Of a stretch of 64,000 bases of DNA, positions 9,620 to 18,755 are shown in pieces. How positions within the stretch are numbered: position 1 is the first letter of the stretch; every line of letters begins with the position of its first letter. Under the pieces are notes generated by a model. The model worked only from the letters and a program-made list of their open reading frames with translations, was not told where the DNA came from and ran no database searches. Both the position numbers and the translations under genes were made by a program. The stretch is taken from the NCBI GenBank assembly GCA_903909215.1, contig CAIVUX010000019.1, positions 20,729 through 84,728 on the forward strand, read 5' to 3'. Origin of the DNA: an uncultured Ferrovum sp. Lineage in GTDB: Bacteria; Pseudomonadota; Gammaproteobacteria; Burkholderiales; Ferrovaceae.

Positions 9620-10711
9620 ATGAGTCTTAAATGCGGTATTGTTGGCCTACCGAATGTAGGAAAATCCACCCTTTTTAACGCTTTAACCCGAGCGGGAATT
9701 GCGGCAGAGAATTACCCCTTCTGCACCATCGAGCCCAATGTGGGGGTAGTGGAAGTGCCCGACCCACGTTTGACCGCTTTATCAGAAATTGTGCAGCCCG
9801 AGCGCGTGGTACCGGCCGTCACTGAGTTTGTGGACATCGCAGGATTGGTGGCCGGAGCTTCTAAAGGCGAAGGGTTGGGCAATCAGTTTTTGGCCAATAT
9901 TCGTGAAACCGATGCCATTGTGCATGTGGTGCGTTGTTTTGAGGATGCCAATGTGATTCATGTGGCGGGGCGTGTAAACCCGGTGGATGACATTGAAACC
10001 ATCAACACGGAACTGGCGCTGGCCGATCTGTCCACCGTAGAAAAAGCCATACATCGCACGCAAAAAATTGCCCGCGCCGGCGATAAAGACGCCATTGTGT
10101 TATTGGCTTTGTTGGAGCGCGTGCAAGCCCAGTTGGATCAAGGCAAACCCGTGCGCGCCATGAGCTTAGATGACGATCAAATGGCATTGATTAAACCTGT
10201 CTGTTTAATCACCGCCAAACCCACCTTATATGTGGCCAACGTATTGGAAGGGGGTTTTACCGATAATCCTTTATTACAGCAAGTTGAGGCTCACGCACGT
10301 GCCGAGGGCGCACCGGTGGTGGCTATTTGCGCTGCCATTGAGGCGCAAATGTCCGACTTAACCGATGAAGACCGCACCATGTTTCTAACCGACATGGGGT
10401 TAACCGAACCCGGGCTTGATCGACTCATTCGTGCGGCCTACCGTTTGTTGGGTCTTGAAACCTACTTCACCGCGGGTGTTAAAGAGGTGCGTGCCTGGAC
10501 AATTCACGTGGGCGATACCGCACCGCGCGCCGCGGCGGTGATTCACAACGATTTTGAACGTGGTTTTATTCGCGCGGAAGTCATTGCATTTGAAGATTTT
10601 ATTGCCTGTAAGGGCGAACAAGGCGCGAAAGAAAATGGCAAGCTTCGCCTAGAGGGTAAGGAATACCGCGTGCAGGACGGTGATGTGATGCATTTCCGTT
10701 TTAACGTTTGA
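9620..10711 (+). CDS. ychF: Ribosome-binding ATPase YchF
   Basis: A universally conserved Obg-family P-loop NTPase that hydrolyses ATP and associates with ribosomes. The 363-residue protein starts [17 protein letters not shown] (G1/P-loop at about 8-17), has '[21 protein letters not shown]' as G3 region near 70, a coiled-coil middle and a C-terminal TGS domain ('[14 protein letters not shown]', '[15 protein letters not shown]'). Length is standard. It follows pth, as in most beta/gammaproteobacteria. Confidence 0.96.
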   Translation: MSLKCGIVGLPNVGKSTLFNALTRAGIAAENYPFCTIEPNVGVVEVPDPRLTALSEIVQPERVVPAVTEFVDIAGLVAGASKGEGLGNQFLANIRETDAIVHVVRCFEDANVIHVAGRVNPVDDIETINTELALADLSTVEKAIHRTQKIARAGDKDAIVLLALLERVQAQLDQGKPVRAMSLDDDQMALIKPVCLITAKPTLYVANVLEGGFTDNPLLQQVEAHARAEGAPVVAICAAIEAQMSDLTDEDRTMFLTDMGLTEPGLDRLIRAAYRLLGLETYFTAGVKEVRAWTIHVGDTAPRAAAVIHNDFERGFIRAEVIAFEDFIACKGEQGAKENGKLRLEGKEYRVQDGDVMHFRFNV

Positions 10712-10731
10712 ATATCAGAGCATTAGAGATA

Positions 10732-10744
10732 GGGGTCAGACCCC
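10732..10744. repeat. GGGGTCAGACCCC palindrome, single copy
   Basis: One exact 13-base copy, 20 bases after the ychF stop and upstream of the promoter of the next operon. Unlike most loci it has no inverted partner nearby. Confidence 0.9.
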
Positions 10745-10771
10745 ATGCAAAATGTAACAAAATATGACGCA

Positions 10772-10780
10772 TGTTATAAT
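10772..10780 (+). promoter_or_regulatory. Extended -10 promoter of the hydrolase/ACP/KAS operon
   Basis: TGTTATAAT gives a perfect TATAAT hexamer (10775-10780) with the TGn extension. There is no good -35, as extended -10 promoters tolerate. Predicted start of transcription is near 10787, giving a leader of about 35 bases before the ATG at 10822. It implies this operon is transcribed independently of ychF. Confidence 0.55.
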
Positions 10781-10821
10781 ATCTCAGGTGAATAGGAGTA
10801 ATAGCCGTCGATAGTATCCAC

Positions 10822-11655
10822 ATGATGGGTAAAGGACCGGGTGCTGTATTGCTGCTGCACGGGCTTTACGGAACCCCCCAACAGATGCAGTACATTGGCC
10901 GTAAGCTTAATGTGCAAGGGGGGTATACCGTCCATATTCCCAATATTCGCGGCTATTCTGTCTTTAATGAAGCGGTGCCCAGCGAAACCACACCTTGGCA
11001 TCACTGGGTAGAGCAAGTCGAGGCGCAGTTTGATGCTTTAAAACGCGAGCACGATCATGTGAGCGTGGGCGGTCTGTGTATTGGGGCCAATCTGTCGCTA
11101 CAGTTGGGCGCTAAGCGCAGCCCTGACATCCATGCACTCTGCCTGTACTCAGCCCCTCTGCGCTATGATGGGTGGAATGTTACCTGGATGCGCTACTTCA
11201 AATTCATTGGTTATTACACTCCGTTACGATTCATGATGTCGCTGGCGGAAAAGCCGCCCTACGGCCTTAAAGATGAGCGCATTCGCCAATGGGTGGCGCG
11301 CCAGATGGACGAACGCGGTAATTCTGCATTGGGTTCTAACTACTCCCCGCTGACGGGCGTATTAGAATCGGAGCGATTAATGAAAGAGGTGCGCAAAAAT
11401 TTGCATAAAATTTCAGCGCCAACGCTTATAATGCATGCTATTGAAGATGATTTGGCCAGTCCTCGCAATGCGCAAATCATCGAAGAAAGCATTTCATCCA
11501 CACAGATCAAAAAAGTGCTGTTGGATAATTGTTACCACATTATTACTATGGATTTTCAAAAGGAACGCGTGGCCCGAGAAACCCTAGGCTTTATTAAGCA
11601 TCAAGCCTTAGGTGCATCGGTCCCCCAAGCAAAACATCTTCGCTTGGTGGGGTAG
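10822..11655 (+). CDS. Alpha/beta hydrolase with a cysteine nucleophile
   Basis: A 277-residue alpha/beta-hydrolase resembling carboxylesterase/monoglyceride-lipase types: oxyanion-hole motif LLLHGLYG near 10-17, nucleophile elbow GGLCIGA at 83-89, acid residue in AIEDD (about 206-210) and HIITMD with histidine 239. The usual GxSxG serine is cysteine 86, as in polyester synthases and dienelactone hydrolases, so acyl transfer rather than plain esterase chemistry is possible. It heads a run with an acyl carrier protein and a ketoacyl synthase. AGGAG lies 23 bases before the ATG and the frame is open upstream to 10792 (DSIHMMGKG), so a non-standard upstream start cannot be excluded. Confidence 0.8.
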   Translation: MMGKGPGAVLLLHGLYGTPQQMQYIGRKLNVQGGYTVHIPNIRGYSVFNEAVPSETTPWHHWVEQVEAQFDALKREHDHVSVGGLCIGANLSLQLGAKRSPDIHALCLYSAPLRYDGWNVTWMRYFKFIGYYTPLRFMMSLAEKPPYGLKDERIRQWVARQMDERGNSALGSNYSPLTGVLESERLMKEVRKNLHKISAPTLIMHAIEDDLASPRNAQIIEESISSTQIKKVLLDNCYHIITMDFQKERVARETLGFIKHQALGASVPQAKHLRLVG

Positions 11656-11665
11656 CGTTAATAAT

Positions 11666-11935
11666 ATGACAACATCATTGCCCGTAATTCAAAAAATGCT
11701 GGTGGAAGAGTTTGGACTGACCGCTGAGCAAGTGCACCCCGATTCAAAACTTGAAGAATTGGGTGTTGATTCCCTAGCCACCGTAGAATTTATGTTCATG
11801 TTGGAAGATAAATTTGAACTCAAAATGAGCGGCGAACCTGTTACCGTTAAAACGGTGGGCGACATTGCCCGCGAGGTGGACGTGGTGGCAGCGGCACAAG
11901 GCATTGACCTTAACGCAGGAATGCCGCCCCAGTAA
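11666..11935 (+). CDS. Acyl carrier protein (dedicated, not the housekeeping one)
   Basis: An 89-residue acyl carrier protein. The phosphopantetheine attachment serine is S36 in ELGVDSLATVEF, a canonical DSL motif. Overall pattern is a four-helix acidic ACP with a C-terminal tail of about ten residues beyond the usual end. It differs from AcpP in sequence and lacks fabG/fabD neighbours, so I read it as pathway-specific. The ATG at 11666 is chosen because the longer frame (11612) begins inside the upstream hydrolase. It lies 10 bases after the hydrolase and 2 bases before the ketoacyl synthase. Confidence 0.88.
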   Translation: MTTSLPVIQKMLVEEFGLTAEQVHPDSKLEELGVDSLATVEFMFMLEDKFELKMSGEPVTVKTVGDIAREVDVVAAAQGIDLNAGMPPQ

Positions 11936-11937
11936 CA

Positions 11938-13173
11938 ATGGCGCGCGTTGTCGTTACCGGAGTGGGGGCACTGACGCCATTGGGCGCTGATGCAGTAACT
12001 CTCGTTGAATTACTCAATCAGGGCCATTCGGGTATTCGCCCCCTAGTGTCCCCTTGGATCAAAAATCTCGTATCGCCTCTGGCCGCACCGGTCCTCACTC
12101 CTCTCGAGAACCGCTTTTCAAAATTACGTCGTCTCATGTTAGACCGTGTGGCTCAAATGTCCTTATGGGCCACCAGCGAAGCCATCGCGCAGGCGGGTTT
12201 AAATTTCGCCGAGGACATAGGGTTGGAGTGCGGCATATTTTGGGGTACCGGCATGGGTGGAGCCACCACACTGGAAGCGGCGTACGTCGAATCATTGCTC
12301 AACAATGCAGCGCGACCACGCCCCACCACCATCGTGATGCTCATGGCCAATGCGTCCACAGGGCAAATTGGCATGGAATATAAAATTCGCGGACCCAGCA
12401 CTACTTATTCATCTGCCTGCTCATCATCTGCAGTGGCTATTGGCGAAGCATTTTTGGCCATTCAATCGGGACGCATTCGTTACGCCGTAGCCGGGGGAGC
12501 AGAGGCAATGCTCACACAGGGGGCAATGAAAGCCTGGGAATCGTTGCAAACCTTGGCCAAGGCCGACGCACAGCATCCTGAAACATCCTGTCGCCCTTTT
12601 TCAAAAGATCGCAGCGGATTTATTTTAGGTGAAGGCGCTGCTGCATTGATTTTGGAGGACGAGTCTTCGGCCCGTGCGCGTGGTGCCACTATTTTGGCAG
12701 AGCTGGTGGGTTACGGTAACACTACGGACGCCACGCATATTACGCAGCCCGATGTGGATGGCCAAGTGCGCGCCATGCGACAAGCCCTTAATCAAGCAAG
12801 GCTTAACCCCGATCAAGTGCATCACATTAACGCACATGGCACCGGAACCTTGGTGGGCGATGCGGTAGAAACACGCGCCATTAAAGCGATGTTTGGTGAG
12901 ACTGCCAAACATATTCCCATTAGCGCCACCAAAGCCTTGCATGGGCATTTAATGGGCGCCACAGGGGCCGTAGAAATGGTAGCGTTATTGGGCACCTTGA
13001 ATACGCGCATCGTGCCCCCCACAGCACATTTGATGCAACCTGACCCCGAGTGTGATTTGGATTATGTTAGCGAAGGTGCGCGCACGTTAAAAACGTTAGA
13101 CGTGGTGATGAGCAATTCATTTGGGTTTGGCGGCAACAATGTGGTGCTGATAGCGCGGCGCTACCAGCCTTAA
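11938..13173 (+). CDS. Beta-ketoacyl-ACP synthase, FabF-like
   Basis: Condensing enzyme that extends acyl-ACP by Claisen condensation. The 411-residue thiolase-fold protein starts MARVVVTGVGALTPLG and keeps the KAS II active site: cysteine 161 (SSACSSS), histidine 300 (NAHGTGT), lysine 332 and histidine 337 (KALHGHLMGATG). It should therefore be catalytically competent rather than a chain-length factor. It is not in a standard fab cluster. With the preceding ACP and Cys-hydrolase it forms a compact three-gene operon whose product is not predictable from sequence. Confidence 0.9.
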   Translation: MARVVVTGVGALTPLGADAVTLVELLNQGHSGIRPLVSPWIKNLVSPLAAPVLTPLENRFSKLRRLMLDRVAQMSLWATSEAIAQAGLNFAEDIGLECGIFWGTGMGGATTLEAAYVESLLNNAARPRPTTIVMLMANASTGQIGMEYKIRGPSTTYSSACSSSAVAIGEAFLAIQSGRIRYAVAGGAEAMLTQGAMKAWESLQTLAKADAQHPETSCRPFSKDRSGFILGEGAAALILEDESSARARGATILAELVGYGNTTDATHITQPDVDGQVRAMRQALNQARLNPDQVHHINAHGTGTLVGDAVETRAIKAMFGETAKHIPISATKALHGHLMGATGAVEMVALLGTLNTRIVPPTAHLMQPDPECDLDYVSEGARTLKTLDVVMSNSFGFGGNNVVLIARRYQP

Positions 13174-13187
13174 AAACCCGGCAGGTC

Positions 13188-14123
13188 TTAATCGCTTGTC
13201 ACGCCTGCCGCATGCGCTTGCTGGTCCGCGTGATAACTAGAACGCACCATGGCCCCACAGGCTGCATGTAAAAACCCCATAGCTCGCGCTTCTTCTTCAA
13301 ATTGCACAAAACGCGCCGGTTCTACGTAACGCAACACGGGCAAATGATGTGCGGTGGGCTGCAAGTATTGGCCGATGGTGAGCATCTCCACATGATGGGC
13401 ACGCAAATCACGCATCACCGATAAAATCTCCTCGTCCGTTTCCCCTAACCCCACCATCAGCCCGGATTTGGTAGATACACCGGGATGGGATTCTTTAAAG
13501 CGCTTAAGCAGCAAGAGCGAATGGGCGTAATCCGCGCCAGGCCGCGCTTGCTTGTATAAACGCGGCACAGTTTCTAAATTATGATTCATCACGTCGGGCA
13601 AAGCTTCCGATAAAATATTGAGAGCCACATCCAGGCGGCCTCTAAAGTCGGGAACCAATACTTCAATTTTTGTGTACGGGGATTGCTGTCTTATTTCGCC
13701 AATGCATTCCACAAAATGACCAGCGCCACCATCGCGCAAATCATCACGATCCACACTGGTCACCACCACATAGCGCAATTTCATTTTGGCAATGCTGGCG
13801 GCCAAATCGCGCGGTTCATTTGCGTTGAGCGGGTCGGGCAAGCCATGACCCACATCACAGAAGGGGCAGCGGCGGGTGCAGCGATCGCCCATAATCATAA
13901 AAGTAGCGGTGCCATTACTAAAACATTCGCCAATGTTGGGGCATGAGGCCTCTTCACACACAGAATGCAATTTTGCATCACGCAGAATGCCTTTAATTTC
14001 ATTAAAGCGCGGACCGCTGGCGGTACGCACACGGATCCAATCGGGCTTGGGCAGACGCTCCTGCGCCACAACTTTAATTGGGATACGTGCGGTTTTAAGC
14101 GCACCTTTTTCTTTTGTGTTCAT
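13188..14123 (-). CDS. lipA: Lipoyl synthase LipA
   Basis: Radical-SAM enzyme inserting two sulfurs into protein-bound octanoyl groups. The 311-residue protein has the auxiliary-cluster cysteines C56, C61, C67 ([12 protein letters not shown]), the radical-SAM cysteines C82, C86, C89 (CTRRCPFC) and the C-terminal RSSYHAD serine that ligates the auxiliary cluster. All are intact. It overlaps lipB by four bases and ends convergently 14 bases from the ketoacyl synthase. Confidence 0.96.
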   Translation of the reverse strand: MNTKEKGALKTARIPIKVVAQERLPKPDWIRVRTASGPRFNEIKGILRDAKLHSVCEEASCPNIGECFSNGTATFMIMGDRCTRRCPFCDVGHGLPDPLNANEPRDLAASIAKMKLRYVVVTSVDRDDLRDGGAGHFVECIGEIRQQSPYTKIEVLVPDFRGRLDVALNILSEALPDVMNHNLETVPRLYKQARPGADYAHSLLLLKRFKESHPGVSTKSGLMVGLGETDEEILSVMRDLRAHHVEMLTIGQYLQPTAHHLPVLRYVEPARFVQFEEEARAMGFLHAACGAMVRSSYHADQQAHAAGVTSD

Positions 14124-14773
14124 AAGTCGTGGGCTTGCCCGTTAAGACGGATGGTTAAGTGATCTGTTAATTGAGTTTGCAATTCTTCCAGAGTATCACA
14201 GATGCCTAAAGATTGGGTTTGCGTTACCGGCAGGTCGGCGTAGCCGCAAGGGTTGATGTTGGCAAAGGGTCTTAAATCCATATTAACGTTTAAAGAGAGG
14301 CCATGGGTGCTGCACCCTTTTTGTACGCGTAAACCCAAGGCGGCCACCTTAGACCCTTGCACATACACGCCTGGTGCGCCGTTTTGCAATTCACCCCGTA
14401 CGCCATGGGCGGCCAATACATCCAGCAAGGTTTGCTCCATCAACCGAACCAAGCCCTTCACGGTAATGCCGCGCCGCCGCAGGTCAATGAGCAGATAGGC
14501 CACCAGTTGGCCGGGGCCATGATAGGTAATCTGTCCGCCGCGATCCACCTTAACCATGGGAATGCCATTATCTGTTAACCGATGGGACGCATCACCGGCT
14601 TGTCCCAAGGTATACACAGGAGGATGTTGCAGCAACCAAATTTCATCGGGCGTATCGTTTTGGCGTGCCTGTGTGAATTCTTTCATGGCCTGCCATGTGG
14701 CCTCGTATTCCGAGAGCCCGGGCATTCGGCGCACAGTAATGGCCTGAAGGCTGTGGTGCACAATCGCGTTCAC
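14120..14773 (-). CDS. lipB: Octanoyltransferase LipB
   Basis: Transfers octanoyl from ACP to lipoyl domains, supplying the LipA substrate. The 217-residue protein has '[16 protein letters not shown]' near 78-93, catalytic lysine 142 ([10 protein letters not shown]) and catalytic cysteine 176 (NPCGYAD). Length is standard. It is coupled by ATGA overlaps to both DUF493 upstream and lipA downstream. Confidence 0.95.
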   Translation of the reverse strand: MNAIVHHSLQAITVRRMPGLSEYEATWQAMKEFTQARQNDTPDEIWLLQHPPVYTLGQAGDASHRLTDNGIPMVKVDRGGQITYHGPGQLVAYLLIDLRRRGITVKGLVRLMEQTLLDVLAAHGVRGELQNGAPGVYVQGSKVAALGLRVQKGCSTHGLSLNVNMDLRPFANINPCGYADLPVTQTQSLGICDTLEELQTQLTDHLTIRLNGQAHDL

Positions 14774-15054
14774 AGCACCATCACCACCATGGGGTGGCCG
14801 GATAAGTTGCGATATAGGTCATCAAGTTGGGCGCGTGATACAGCGCGAATGGTGCAGGTTACGCTGAGATATTTCCCGCCGCTGCTGGCACGCATTTCCA
14901 TATGAGCGGGGTTAAAATCGGGGGCATGACGCAAGATAATTTCCATCACGGTTTGAGCGAAGTTGTCCACTGTGCGACCCATAATCTTAATGGGAAAGTC
15001 GCAGGGAAAGTCGAAAATATCCTCACTCCCGGCCTCAATAGGCAGATCGGTCAT
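14770..15054 (-). CDS. DUF493 (YbeD-like) protein
   Basis: A 94-residue ferredoxin-like-fold protein of the YbeD/DUF493 family ('FPIKIMG' early, 'ASSGGKYLSVTCTI' in the middle, '[15 protein letters not shown]' at the end). The family has a conserved place between dacA/dacC and lipB; its molecular function is not settled, though an ACT-like regulatory fold is known. The ATG at 15054 overlaps the stop of the upstream aminotransferase by ATGA, so I prefer it over a longer frame starting at 15117. Confidence 0.9.
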   Translation of the reverse strand: MTDLPIEAGSEDIFDFPCDFPIKIMGRTVDNFAQTVMEIILRHAPDFNPAHMEMRASSGGKYLSVTCTIRAVSRAQLDDLYRNLSGHPMVVMVL

Positions 15055-15890
15055 GACGGCTTTAGTTCTTGATAAAGAGCCAGCAGGTGTTTGAATACCG
15101 GTCCTGGTTGGCCGCATCCTACGGCCACATGATCAAGCAAGGTAATGGGGACGATCTCACGGGTGCTGGAGGTCATCATGACTTCAGAGGCGCGACGCAA
15201 TTCCGCTTCGCTCACAGGGCGCTCGGCAAAGGGCACCCCCTTTTCTGTAGCCAACTCCAATACCAAGTCATAGGTAATGCCCGGCAGCAGCAAATGATTG
15301 CGCGGTGGCGCCAACAGCAGTCCATCCACCACCACCAGCGTATTGCTGGCGGCCCCCTCCGTGAGAAAGCCATCCCGAAGCAGCAGGCATTCTGTGGCCC
15401 CGGCATCCACGGCCAATTGACGCAATAAGATATTGGCCAGCAAAGCAGTGGTTTTAAGATCGCACTTCAGCCAACGAAAATCCGCATGGGTAATGGCTTT
15501 AACACCCTGGGTAAGCCAAGCGGCGGGTACAGGGGGCATGGGTTTGGCCATGGCAAACACTGTGGGCGACACGTTGGCAGGAAAAGCGTGGTCGCGCGGA
15601 GCCACGCCCCGCGTGATGTGAATGTAGAGCGATTGATCCTTTGCAGGCTCATTGGCAATGAGGCGGGACAGCAAATCGCGCCACTCCAACAGAGTGTATG
15701 GATTTTTTATGCGCACGCCGGCACAAGTGCGGTCTAAACGAGCCAAGTGACGCTCTAACCCTAAGGGCTGATGGGCGTAGACGGGAATAACTTCATACAC
15801 CCCATCACCAAAAATAAAACCGCGATCCATAACAGGAACGCGCGCTTCTTCCAGTGGCATAAACTGACCATTTAAATAAACGTTGCTCAT
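15051..15890 (-). CDS. dat: D-amino acid aminotransferase (class IV PLP enzyme)
   Basis: A 279-residue fold-type IV transaminase. Motifs are 'VPVMDRGFIFGDGVYEV' near 18-34, the PLP lysine 146 in RWLKCDLKTTALL (the D-alanine aminotransferase pattern), and 'EGAASNTLVV' near 175. Branched-chain aminotransferases have a different lysine context, so D-amino-acid specificity is favoured but not proven. It sits between dacC and DUF493 and overlaps both by four bases. D-alanine or D-glutamate supply or recycling for peptidoglycan is a sensible inference from this location. Confidence 0.85.
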   Translation of the reverse strand: MSNVYLNGQFMPLEEARVPVMDRGFIFGDGVYEVIPVYAHQPLGLERHLARLDRTCAGVRIKNPYTLLEWRDLLSRLIANEPAKDQSLYIHITRGVAPRDHAFPANVSPTVFAMAKPMPPVPAAWLTQGVKAITHADFRWLKCDLKTTALLANILLRQLAVDAGATECLLLRDGFLTEGAASNTLVVVDGLLLAPPRNHLLLPGITYDLVLELATEKGVPFAERPVSEAELRRASEVMMTSSTREIVPITLLDHVAVGCGQPGPVFKHLLALYQELKPS

Positions 15891-17092
15891 TTCATTAGCA
15901 ACCGTACCGAATCCCAGGCGCGAGTAAAGAAATTACCCAAAGGAATATCCTCCAGCGCCAGCAGATCATGGGTGGCAATGACGTGGCCGTCATAAGAGAC
16001 TTGCAATGAGCCTAATTTTTGTCCTGCGGCAATGGGCGCCACCACGGGTTGCATGGTGGTGAGGGATTGTTTGAAATGTGCGGTTTCACCAACCGGATGC
16101 GTCATCCAGATGTCTTGATAAAAACCGGCCTTTACTTCGCGGCCGTTGCCTTTAAATACTTCAAGAGTTTTAATGGCGGTAGATTTGGCGAACAGTTTTT
16201 CTGATTCAAACGTTTGGAAACCCCAGTTTAATAATTTTTGACTTTCCACCGTTCGAGCGTTGTCGCTGGCCGTACCCAATACCACCGACAGTATGCGCCG
16301 CTCGCCACGATGTGCGGTGCTGATTAGACAAAAGCCAGCGCTGTTGGTGTGCCCGGTTTTCATACCATCCACTGTGGCATCCATCCACAGCAAGCGGTTG
16401 CGGTTGGGTTGCGTGATGTTGTTGTAGCGATACTCTTTAATGGAATAGAGTGGGAAGTATTCGGGAAAATCGCGAATGATGGCGCTGGCAATAATGCTAA
16501 GGTCTTGTGCGGTGGTGTAATGCTGAGGATCGGGAAGACCGGTGGCGTTTACAAAGTGAGTACCCGTTAAACCCATATCCGCACCTGTTTTGTTCATCAG
16601 CTGCGCAAATCCTTCTTCCGAGCCCGACACCGCTTCAGCCAATGCCGTGGTGGCGTCATTGCCTGACTGAATAATCATGCCGTGCAATAACTCGTCCACG
16701 CTAACGGGCTTTTGTGGTTCGATGAACATGCGCGAACCTTCCGCCTTCCAGGCCCGTTGTGAAACGGGAACAGCTTGCGTGACGGATAACTTTTTATTGC
16801 GAATGGCTTGAAATACCAAATACGCCGACATGAGTTTGGTGAGTGAAGCCGGCTCTATCCGTTGGTCCGCGTTAAGAGCGGCCAGCGGCTGACCGCTTTC
16901 TGCTTCTAATAGGTAATACGAGCGTGCCGCCACATAGGGCGCGGTGAGGGGAGCTGCCTTATTTGCGGAAGCCGTAGGGGCGGCTGCGGGCTCGGCTTGA
17001 ACGCTTAAGCTACACAGCAATACTAAAACAGAAAAAAGACGAATCATGATTGTCAATGCACCAGAAAAAAAACCATTATACTCTTGCTTCAT
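15887..17092 (-). CDS. dacC: D-alanyl-D-alanine carboxypeptidase (PBP5/6 family)
   Basis: Trims the terminal D-alanine from peptidoglycan stem peptides. The 401-residue protein has the three serine-peptidase motifs: SLTK at 83-86, SGN near 143 (IIQSGNDAT) and KTG near 245 (DGMKTGHTN), then the PBP5-type C-terminal beta domain and amphipathic tail that anchors it to the membrane. The 17092 ATG overlaps the rlpA stop. An internal ATG at 17047 would give a more typical signal peptide (MIRLFSVLVLLCSLSVQA) and may be the real start. The dacA/dacC symbol choice is by convention only. Confidence 0.93.
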   Translation of the reverse strand: MKQEYNGFFSGALTIMIRLFSVLVLLCSLSVQAEPAAAPTASANKAAPLTAPYVAARSYYLLEAESGQPLAALNADQRIEPASLTKLMSAYLVFQAIRNKKLSVTQAVPVSQRAWKAEGSRMFIEPQKPVSVDELLHGMIIQSGNDATTALAEAVSGSEEGFAQLMNKTGADMGLTGTHFVNATGLPDPQHYTTAQDLSIIASAIIRDFPEYFPLYSIKEYRYNNITQPNRNRLLWMDATVDGMKTGHTNSAGFCLISTAHRGERRILSVVLGTASDNARTVESQKLLNWGFQTFESEKLFAKSTAIKTLEVFKGNGREVKAGFYQDIWMTHPVGETAHFKQSLTTMQPVVAPIAAGQKLGSLQVSYDGHVIATHDLLALEDIPLGNFFTRAWDSVRLLMK

Positions 17093-17655
17093 TTTGGAAA
17101 CAGCTGCTGCACCTCAACTTCGGCGCTGCCTGCATTTGCATAACCCAATTTCCAGGCGGCGGTGTAACTCAAATCAATAATTCGATTGGAGCGAAATGGG
17201 CCGCGATCATTAATACGGATCACTACTGATTTGTGGTTGGTTAAATTGGTAACCCGCACGTAACAGGGGATGGGCAGCGTGGGGTGGGCGCCGGTCATGC
17301 CGTACATGTCGTAGAACTCGCCGCTGGAGGTTTTTTGGTTGTGATAGCGCTTGCCATACCAAGAGGCGATGCCGCGCGCCATGTAGGGTTTTCCTGATAA
17401 GTCGGGGGTGTACACCTGGCCCATGGCGGTGTAGGGCTTGTTGGCAAATTTATGCAGCGGTTCCGCACGTGGCACTGCATCGGGGATTTGTTCTAGGTGC
17501 TCAGGGGGTGACTCGCCCGGACCGTCATCCAAATAATAACCGCCATGGCCTGCGTTGCTGGTGGGTGCACTGTTGCTGCGAAACAGCGTGCCACAACCCG
17601 TCAATACAAAGGGCAGTAAGAGCAGCGTGATTAAATATAATAAACGAAAAGACAT
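17089..17655 (-). CDS. rlpA: RlpA-family septal ring lipoprotein
   Basis: RlpA-type lytic transglycosylases act on denuded peptidoglycan at the septum. The 188-residue precursor has a lipobox (VLTGC near residue 21) and the double-psi beta-barrel domain: GIASWYGKRYHNQKTSSGE, then 'VRVTNLTNHKSVVIRINDRG' in two parts and 'IDLSYTAAWKLG'. The NDRGPF motif with its catalytic aspartate is present. The C-terminal SPOR domain found in E. coli RlpA is absent, so this is the short form. It is tightly packed between rodA and dacC. Confidence 0.93.
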   Translation of the reverse strand: MSFRLLYLITLLLLPFVLTGCGTLFRSNSAPTSNAGHGGYYLDDGPGESPPEHLEQIPDAVPRAEPLHKFANKPYTAMGQVYTPDLSGKPYMARGIASWYGKRYHNQKTSSGEFYDMYGMTGAHPTLPIPCYVRVTNLTNHKSVVIRINDRGPFRSNRIIDLSYTAAWKLGYANAGSAEVEVQQLFPK

Positions 17656-18755
17656 TATTGTTTTACCAACCGACGGTGGTGATGCACGCTCATCAGTAAG
17701 CCAATACTAATAAACAAGGTAACCAGTGAGGTGCCACCATAGCTTAAGTAGGGCAGAGGCACGCCCACCACAGGCAGAATACCACTGACCATTCCCACGT
17801 TGACGAAGGTGTAGGTGAATAAAGTCATGGCCAGCGAGCCGGCCAACAGGCGGGCAAAGGGAGTGGAGCCTTCGGTGGCAATAAAAAAACCACGCGCAAT
17901 GATGACGCCCATCAAAGCCAAAAATATCAATTCGCCCAGTAGGCCAAACTCTTCACCAAACACAGCAAATATAAAGTCAGTGCTGTGCTCGGGTAAAAAA
18001 TCCAAATGAGATTGCGTGCCTTGCAGCCAGCCTTTGCCAAAGATGCCGCCAGAGCCCAAGGCGATCATGGATTGCAAGGTGTGGTAGCCCGCACCCAAGG
18101 GGTCCTGCGTGGGGTCGATAAGCGTCAGGATGCGTTTTTTCTGGTAGTCGTGCAAAAAATGCCACACCAAAGGCAAGGCGCTTAACACGGCCAGCACCAA
18201 GCCGCTAATGACGCGCCAAGAAAGACCGGCAAAATATAAGACATAAAACCCAGAAGAGGCGATCAAGAGCGCGGTGCCCAAATCGGGCTGACGTGCCACT
18301 AAGGCTACCGGTACTAATAATATTAAACCAGCGACTAAAAAATCGGCCCAATGTAAATCGCGACCGCGCCATTCAAAGTAACCCGCCAACGCCAGGGGCA
18401 AGGCAATTTTCATTAATTCAGAGGGTTGAATGCGTATCGGCCCTAAAGCCAACCAGCGTCGTGCCCCGTGACTGACTTCGCCAAATAATGCCACTGCCAC
18501 CAAGGCGATCAGAGCCACACCAAAAACCGGAAACACCAAACGTTGAATTTTATGCGGAGGGATTACGGCAATCACCCACATGGCGACAAAAGCAAAACCC
18601 AAATTGCGCACCTGACTCACCACTTTTGCCAAATCGGATCCGGTGGCGCTGTAGAGCACCACCAACCCCATGGCCATCAGCAATGCGCTGGCGTTAAATA
18701 GAGTGGGGTCCAGGGGGGCCAACAAGCGCGCGCGCAATGCTTTAATCGTTAACAT
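17655..18755 (-). CDS. rodA: Rod shape peptidoglycan polymerase RodA
   Basis: SEDS-family glycan polymerase of the elongasome, working with PBP2. About ten membrane helices; conserved 'LGAGYHTLQSMIALGSGG', 'LPEHSTDFIFAVFGEEFG' and 'VGVPLPYLSYGGTSL' are classic RodA/FtsW segments. I use the ATG at 18755 because GGAGG lies five bases upstream. ATGs at 18758, 18767 and 18770 are alternatives, the last giving 371 residues. The gene overlaps the end of mrdA, so coupling with PBP2 is likely. Confidence 0.94.
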   Translation of the reverse strand: MLTIKALRARLLAPLDPTLFNASALLMAMGLVVLYSATGSDLAKVVSQVRNLGFAFVAMWVIAVIPPHKIQRLVFPVFGVALIALVAVALFGEVSHGARRWLALGPIRIQPSELMKIALPLALAGYFEWRGRDLHWADFLVAGLILLVPVALVARQPDLGTALLIASSGFYVLYFAGLSWRVISGLVLAVLSALPLVWHFLHDYQKKRILTLIDPTQDPLGAGYHTLQSMIALGSGGIFGKGWLQGTQSHLDFLPEHSTDFIFAVFGEEFGLLGELIFLALMGVIIARGFFIATEGSTPFARLLAGSLAMTLFTYTFVNVGMVSGILPVVGVPLPYLSYGGTSLVTLFISIGLLMSVHHHRRLVKQ

